A stretch of DNA of 6,741 nt from Anaerolineae bacterium CG2_30_64_16. Lineage in GTDB: Bacteria; Chloroflexota; Anaerolineae; CG2-30-64-16. Shown piece after piece: positions 4,837 to 6,741 of this stretch. Where the stretch lies: positions 1 to 6,741 of the forward strand of contig MNXL01000345.1 of the NCBI GenBank assembly GCA_001871755.1. The letters run 5' to 3'. The notes beneath the pieces are model-generated. The model saw nothing but the letters and a program-made list of their open reading frames with translations, was not told where the DNA came from and searched no databases. The first letter of the stretch is position 1; each line of letters begins with the position of its first letter. The translations under genes were made by a program, and so were the position numbers.

Positions 4837-5994
4837 TCAGACCCCGGAGCGGCTTTGGGTGGCCGCGCCAGCGCCTGGTCGGCCTGCGGGCAACGCCCGC
4901 AGGATCGGCAGCCCCAGCAGTGGGGCGGCCGCGGTGGCCGTGAACGCGGCGCGTAGCCCAACCGTATCTCCGGCCAGCCCTACCATAACTGTGACGCCCG
5001 CCCGGATCAGGAACGCCAGGGCCATGTAGACGCCGTTGGCCAACGCCCGGTTCTCCGGGAAGCTCTCCTGGACCAGCGCCATGAGCACCGGCGTGGTCGA
5101 GAGCGCGGTGAAGCCTAACAGCAGCAGGATGGGCAGTTGCGCGTTGCCGCGCACCCCCAGAAATACAAACATAAAGAGCGGCGTCGTGGCCAACGAGATG
5201 GCCAGGGTTCTCCGACGTCCCAGGCGATCGCTCAGCGCGCCGCCGGTCAGCGCGCCGACCACGCCGGCGGCCTCCAGGACCGAGAGGGACGCGCCGGCGA
5301 CCCACAGGCTGGCGCCTTCCTGGCTCAGGAAGGTCGGCAGATAGGTCGTCAGCGCGGCGACTACGAACGCGCGCACCAGGATGATGCCCGACAGCGGGAC
5401 CAGCAGCGGCCGCATGGCCCGCAAAGCCTGGCGCCACGGTCGCGCCGCATCGCCGTTCACCGGCCGGCCCGAGACGCCTCGAAGCCGGATGTAAAGCATG
5501 ACCGACGCCAGCCAGCCCCCGACCATCAGCCAGGCCGTGCCTTCCAGCGTCAGCCAGGCTACCGCGCTCACGATGATGATCGGGCCGAGCGTCCGGCCCA
5601 GCTCCCCGCCCACCATCCAGAAACCCATACCCCGGCCCAGGTTTCGGCCAGACAGGTTGCCGGAGATCACCGGCGCCACCGCGTGGAGGGCGGCCGAGCT
5701 GGTCCCGGCCACGAGCAGGAGCAGCACAAGCGCCGCGTAGGAGGGCGCCACCCCCAACAAACTCATCGTGGTGGCCGACACGGCCGGCGCCAGGATGACG
5801 AACCAGCGCAGGCTGATGTGGTCGGCCAGGTGGCCGATGAAGGGCTGGAGCACCGACGGCCATTGCATGAAGACGCTCAGCAGCCCGGCTTCGGTGGTGG
5901 ACAACGCGAACTTGGCGATCAGCGCGGGGAGCAGCGGTGGCAGGAACGCGGTGTAGGTGTCGTGGAGCGCGTGCCCCGCGGCGATGGTACTCAC
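4837..5994 (-). CDS. MFS transporter, fosmidomycin-resistance (Fsr)-like
   Basis: This 385-residue integral membrane protein has about twelve hydrophobic segments arranged as two halves. The opening GHALHDTYTAFLPPLLPALIAKF (7-29) followed by LQPFIGHLADH (49-59) is typical of Fsr-like carriers. A second motif-A-like loop, GGALSDRLGRRRT (251-263), follows TM7-8. HAVAPVISGNLSGRNLGRGMGFWMVGG (104-130) corresponds to TM4-5 with the GG pair seen in Fsr. The substrate cannot be assigned, and drug efflux is only a family association. I chose GTG 5994 because the conserved protein begins there and a promoter-like pair lies 28-57 nt upstream. The frame stays open to ATG 6147, but that start lies inside a repeat and adds residues unlike a transporter. 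The gene is probably transcribed with the short ORF and ppsR downstream. Confidence 0.88.
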   Translation of the reverse strand: MSTIAAGHALHDTYTAFLPPLLPALIAKFALSTTEAGLLSVFMQWPSVLQPFIGHLADHISLRWFVILAPAVSATTMSLLGVAPSYAALVLLLLVAGTSSAALHAVAPVISGNLSGRNLGRGMGFWMVGGELGRTLGPIIIVSAVAWLTLEGTAWLMVGGWLASVMLYIRLRGVSGRPVNGDAARPWRQALRAMRPLLVPLSGIILVRAFVVAALTTYLPTFLSQEGASLWVAGASLSVLEAAGVVGALTGGALSDRLGRRRTLAISLATTPLFMFVFLGVRGNAQLPILLLLGFTALSTTPVLMALVQESFPENRALANGVYMALAFLIRAGVTVMVGLAGDTVGLRAAFTATAAAPLLGLPILRALPAGRPGAGAATQSRSGV

Positions 5995-6021
5995 GCCGGT
6001 AGCCTGAAAGCGATCGGATTC

Positions 6022-6051
6022 AGTGTAGCCAGGCGCTACTACTTGTGGCAA
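6022..6051 (-). promoter_or_regulatory. Candidate promoter for the MFS gene
   Basis: On the minus strand TTGCCA (6051-6046) and TACACT (6027-6022) are separated by 18 nt. Transcription would start near 6015, leaving a ~20-nt leader before GTG 5994. The hexamers are moderate matches (5/6 and 4/6), so this is only suggestive. It agrees with the chosen start. Confidence 0.35.
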
Positions 6052-6110
6052 TGGGTCAGTCGCCAAGATGTGCCTCGCAAGATCGGTCCAGCAAATCGTC
6101 CGCACCGTCT

Positions 6111-6172
6111 GCTGTGGCCGGTCTCCGACCGAGCCACCTTGTGCCATGTTGGGCGGGCACGGTCAGGAGACT
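6111..6172. repeat. Dispersed palindromic repeat, copy 2 (degenerate)
   Basis: Bases 6111-6137 match the reverse complement of 22-50 apart from one missing T in ggtctcc(t)gaccg. The right arm ggtcaggagac (6161-6171) completes an imperfect palindrome. Unlike copy 1, the centre holds about 23 extra bases (ccttgtgccatgttgggcgggca). The copy lies upstream of the divergent MFS gene and the right-hand promoter. Confidence 0.75.
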
Positions 6173-6179
6173 GCATCGT

Positions 6180-6217
6180 GAGCGGCTCTGCCGAGCGGCT
6201 CTCCTGAGCCTGTCGAA
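6180..6217. repeat. Short direct repeat plus a TTCGACAGGCTCAGG-type interspersed repeat
   Basis: gagcggctct occurs at 6180-6189 and 6193-6202 (13-nt period). It runs into cctgagcctgtcgaa (6203-6217), whose complement TTCGACAGGCTCAGG is a sequence I recognise as widely interspersed in intergenic DNA of many bacteria. No protein-coding sense is seen in 6173-6313. Confidence 0.5.
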
Positions 6218-6313
6218 CGGCGGCCCGAGCGGTGAGTCGGTTGTGAAAATCGTCCGCTGGATGGATTATGCCGTCGAATTCCGTTCAAGTCAAGGCTGAA
6301 CCAGGCCCGATCT

Positions 6314-6342
6314 TTGACACACCTGCCCGCGTATGATACTAT
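6314..6342 (+). promoter_or_regulatory. Strong sigma-70-type promoter
   Basis: A perfect -35 TTGACA (6314-6319), a 17-nt spacer, and -10 TACTAT (6337-6342) preceded by TGA (6334-6336, extended -10) make this the best promoter in the window. The start would be near 6349. The leader then contains two mutually exclusive small hairpins (gatac/gtatc at 6369-6383 and cctga/tcagg at 6373-6386), a ribosome binding site with a short ORF at 6428, the MITE, and the gene at 6689. Confidence 0.7.
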
Positions 6343-6427
6343 CCAACCACATTCATCGTAGCCCTCTCGATACCTGAAGTATCAGGCCGATGTTCGCTTG
6401 CTTCAAAGTTGCAGTAGGAGGCTCGCC

Positions 6428-6499
6428 ATGTTTTCTCTCTCCCGGCGCGATCCATCCTTATACCCAGTACCTAATACCCAATCAATGTCATCAAGTTAA
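6428..6499 (+). CDS. Short leader ORF, interrupted by the MITE
   Basis: AGGAGG (6416-6421) lies 6 nt before ATG 6428. The frame encodes MFSLSRRDPSLYPVPNTQ plus five residues and ends with TAA at 6497-6499, inside the left terminal repeat of the transposable element. If the element and one copy of its 10-bp flanking repeat are removed, the frame continues to 27 residues. It would then stop at the TAA within ATGCGTAA, overlapping the start of the gene at 6689. That is an arrangement suited to translational coupling. Whether the peptide is functional is unknown, and it may simply be a coupling leader. Confidence 0.4.
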   Translation: MFSLSRRDPSLYPVPNTQSMSSS

Positions 6500-6667
6500 G
6501 GATTATGTTAACATCAATGTCATCAAGTTAAGGATTATGTTAACATTGAAAAGCGTTAGAAAACCGCATTATGTTAACAAATTTCCGCTTTAGTAATGGA
6601 AAACGTGGCGTTTGCGGCTAATACTCGCTTTACGTAACGCTTAACTTAACGACATTGAATACCCAAT
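6473..6667. mobile_element. 175-bp MITE with 18-bp inverted repeats and 10-bp target duplication
   Basis: The left end CAATGTCATCAAGTTAAG (6483-6500) and the complement of the right end CAATGTCGTTAAGTTAAG (6640-6657) agree at 15 of 18 positions. The exact 10-bp direct repeat AATACCCAAT abuts both outer edges (6473-6482 and 6658-6667). The element is AT-rich within GC-rich DNA and encodes no transposase, so it must have been moved in trans. The end core CATCAAGTTAAG is close to the CATCAACTTAAG I recall for IS231 ends (IS4 family), which make 10-12-bp duplications. The left end is duplicated as a 32-bp tandem repeat (6483-6514 and 6515-6546). Confidence 0.88.
6483..6578. repeat. 32-bp tandem repeat and iterated GTTAAC boxes inside the MITE
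   Basis: Bases 6483-6514 and 6515-6546 are identical. attatgttaac recurs a third time at 6568-6578, so the palindrome GTTAAC appears at 6507, 6539 and 6573. The first two are spaced 32 nt and the next 34 nt, close to three helical turns. A weak promoter-like pair (TTGAAA 6546-6551, TATGTT 6570-6575) overlaps the third box. Confidence 0.75.
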
Positions 6668-6688
6668 ATCCACCGAAAGGAGTCTTCC

Positions 6689-6741
6689 ATGCGTAAGTTC
6701 CGCCTTTTCTCCCTGCTGACCGTGTTGGCCCTGCTGCTGAG
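6689..6741 (+). CDS. 5' end of a gene for an exported protein (cut by window end)
   Basis: AAAGGAG (6676-6682) lies 6 nt before ATG 6689. The seventeen complete codons encode MRKFRLFSLLTVLALLL: a short basic start followed by an uninterrupted leucine-rich core, which is a signal peptide or N-terminal anchor. No mature domain is in the window, so the function cannot be stated. The gene lies downstream of the strong promoter at 6314-6342, with the MITE inserted in its leader 31 nt before the start codon. Confidence 0.75.
   Translation, partial: MRKFRLFSLLTVLALLL

Noticed and set aside
5995..6147. N-terminal extension of the MFS protein to the ATG at 6147
   Set aside because: The ATG lies within the dispersed palindromic repeat. 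The added ~51 residues are not transporter-like, and a candidate promoter would start transcription downstream of it.
5137..6207. 356-codon plus-strand frame opposite the MFS transporter
   Set aside because: The Gln/Arg/His-rich translation has no hydrophobic or domain structure. It is the complement of clear transmembrane codons.
6390..6593. 67-codon plus-strand frame crossing the right-hand leader
   Set aside because: It runs through the MITE's tandem repeats and has no ribosome binding site. It is a chance opening.

Overview
The window reads as a GC-rich bacterial chromosome fragment of accessory character. The mix of genes suggests Chloroflexota (Anaerolineae-like): two YtfJ/GerW-type small proteins, a squalene-cyclase-like toroid protein, an Fsr-like MFS carrier, a PEP synthase/PPDK regulator, and many short palindromic repeats. 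That assignment is inference from gene style; nothing in the window is a taxonomic marker.

Layout. Bases 1-50 hold a nearly perfect palindrome that returns, degenerate and inverted, at 6111-6172. At 83-331 a promoter and a good ribosome binding site lead into what looks like the collapsed remnant of a two-gene operon. The first ~20 codons of an AAA/SMC-type ATPase run directly, out of frame, into the last ~47 codons of another protein, possibly a DUF4435/TOPRIM-like partner as in OLD- or PARIS-type defence pairs. Bases 354-1127 encode two small YtfJ-like proteins, each with a glycine-rich middle and a C-terminal membrane helix. Bases 1155-1273 are a cluster of REP-like hairpins, including an exact 28-bp direct repeat with a 61-bp period. 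Bases 1325-3812 form a tight plus-strand run: a SAM methyltransferase, an alpha/alpha-toroid (squalene cyclase/prenyltransferase-like) protein, and endonuclease V with Asn at the first metal-binding Asp position.

On the minus strand, an Fsr-like MFS transporter (5994 to 4837) is followed by a 24-codon ORF with a strong ribosome binding site, and then by a PpsR/PDRP regulatory protein (4726 to 3872). The ppsR gene is broken in two places. At each break a short perfect palindrome (14 and 22 nt) can be removed to restore one continuous 272-residue family-like protein.

The right end (6301-6741) holds the best promoter in the window, a short leader ORF, and an AT-rich 175-bp insertion. That insertion has 18-bp terminal inverted repeats and an exact 10-bp flanking direct repeat, which is the signature of a small non-autonomous transposon (MITE). 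Its ends resemble IS231/IS4-family ends. It sits in the leader of a truncated gene for an exported protein starting at 6689.

I see no intact novel multi-gene system. The interesting content is in the small elements and in the scars they left: the 175-bp MITE, the palindromic insertions in ppsR, the collapsed ATPase operon, and the altered endonuclease V active site.
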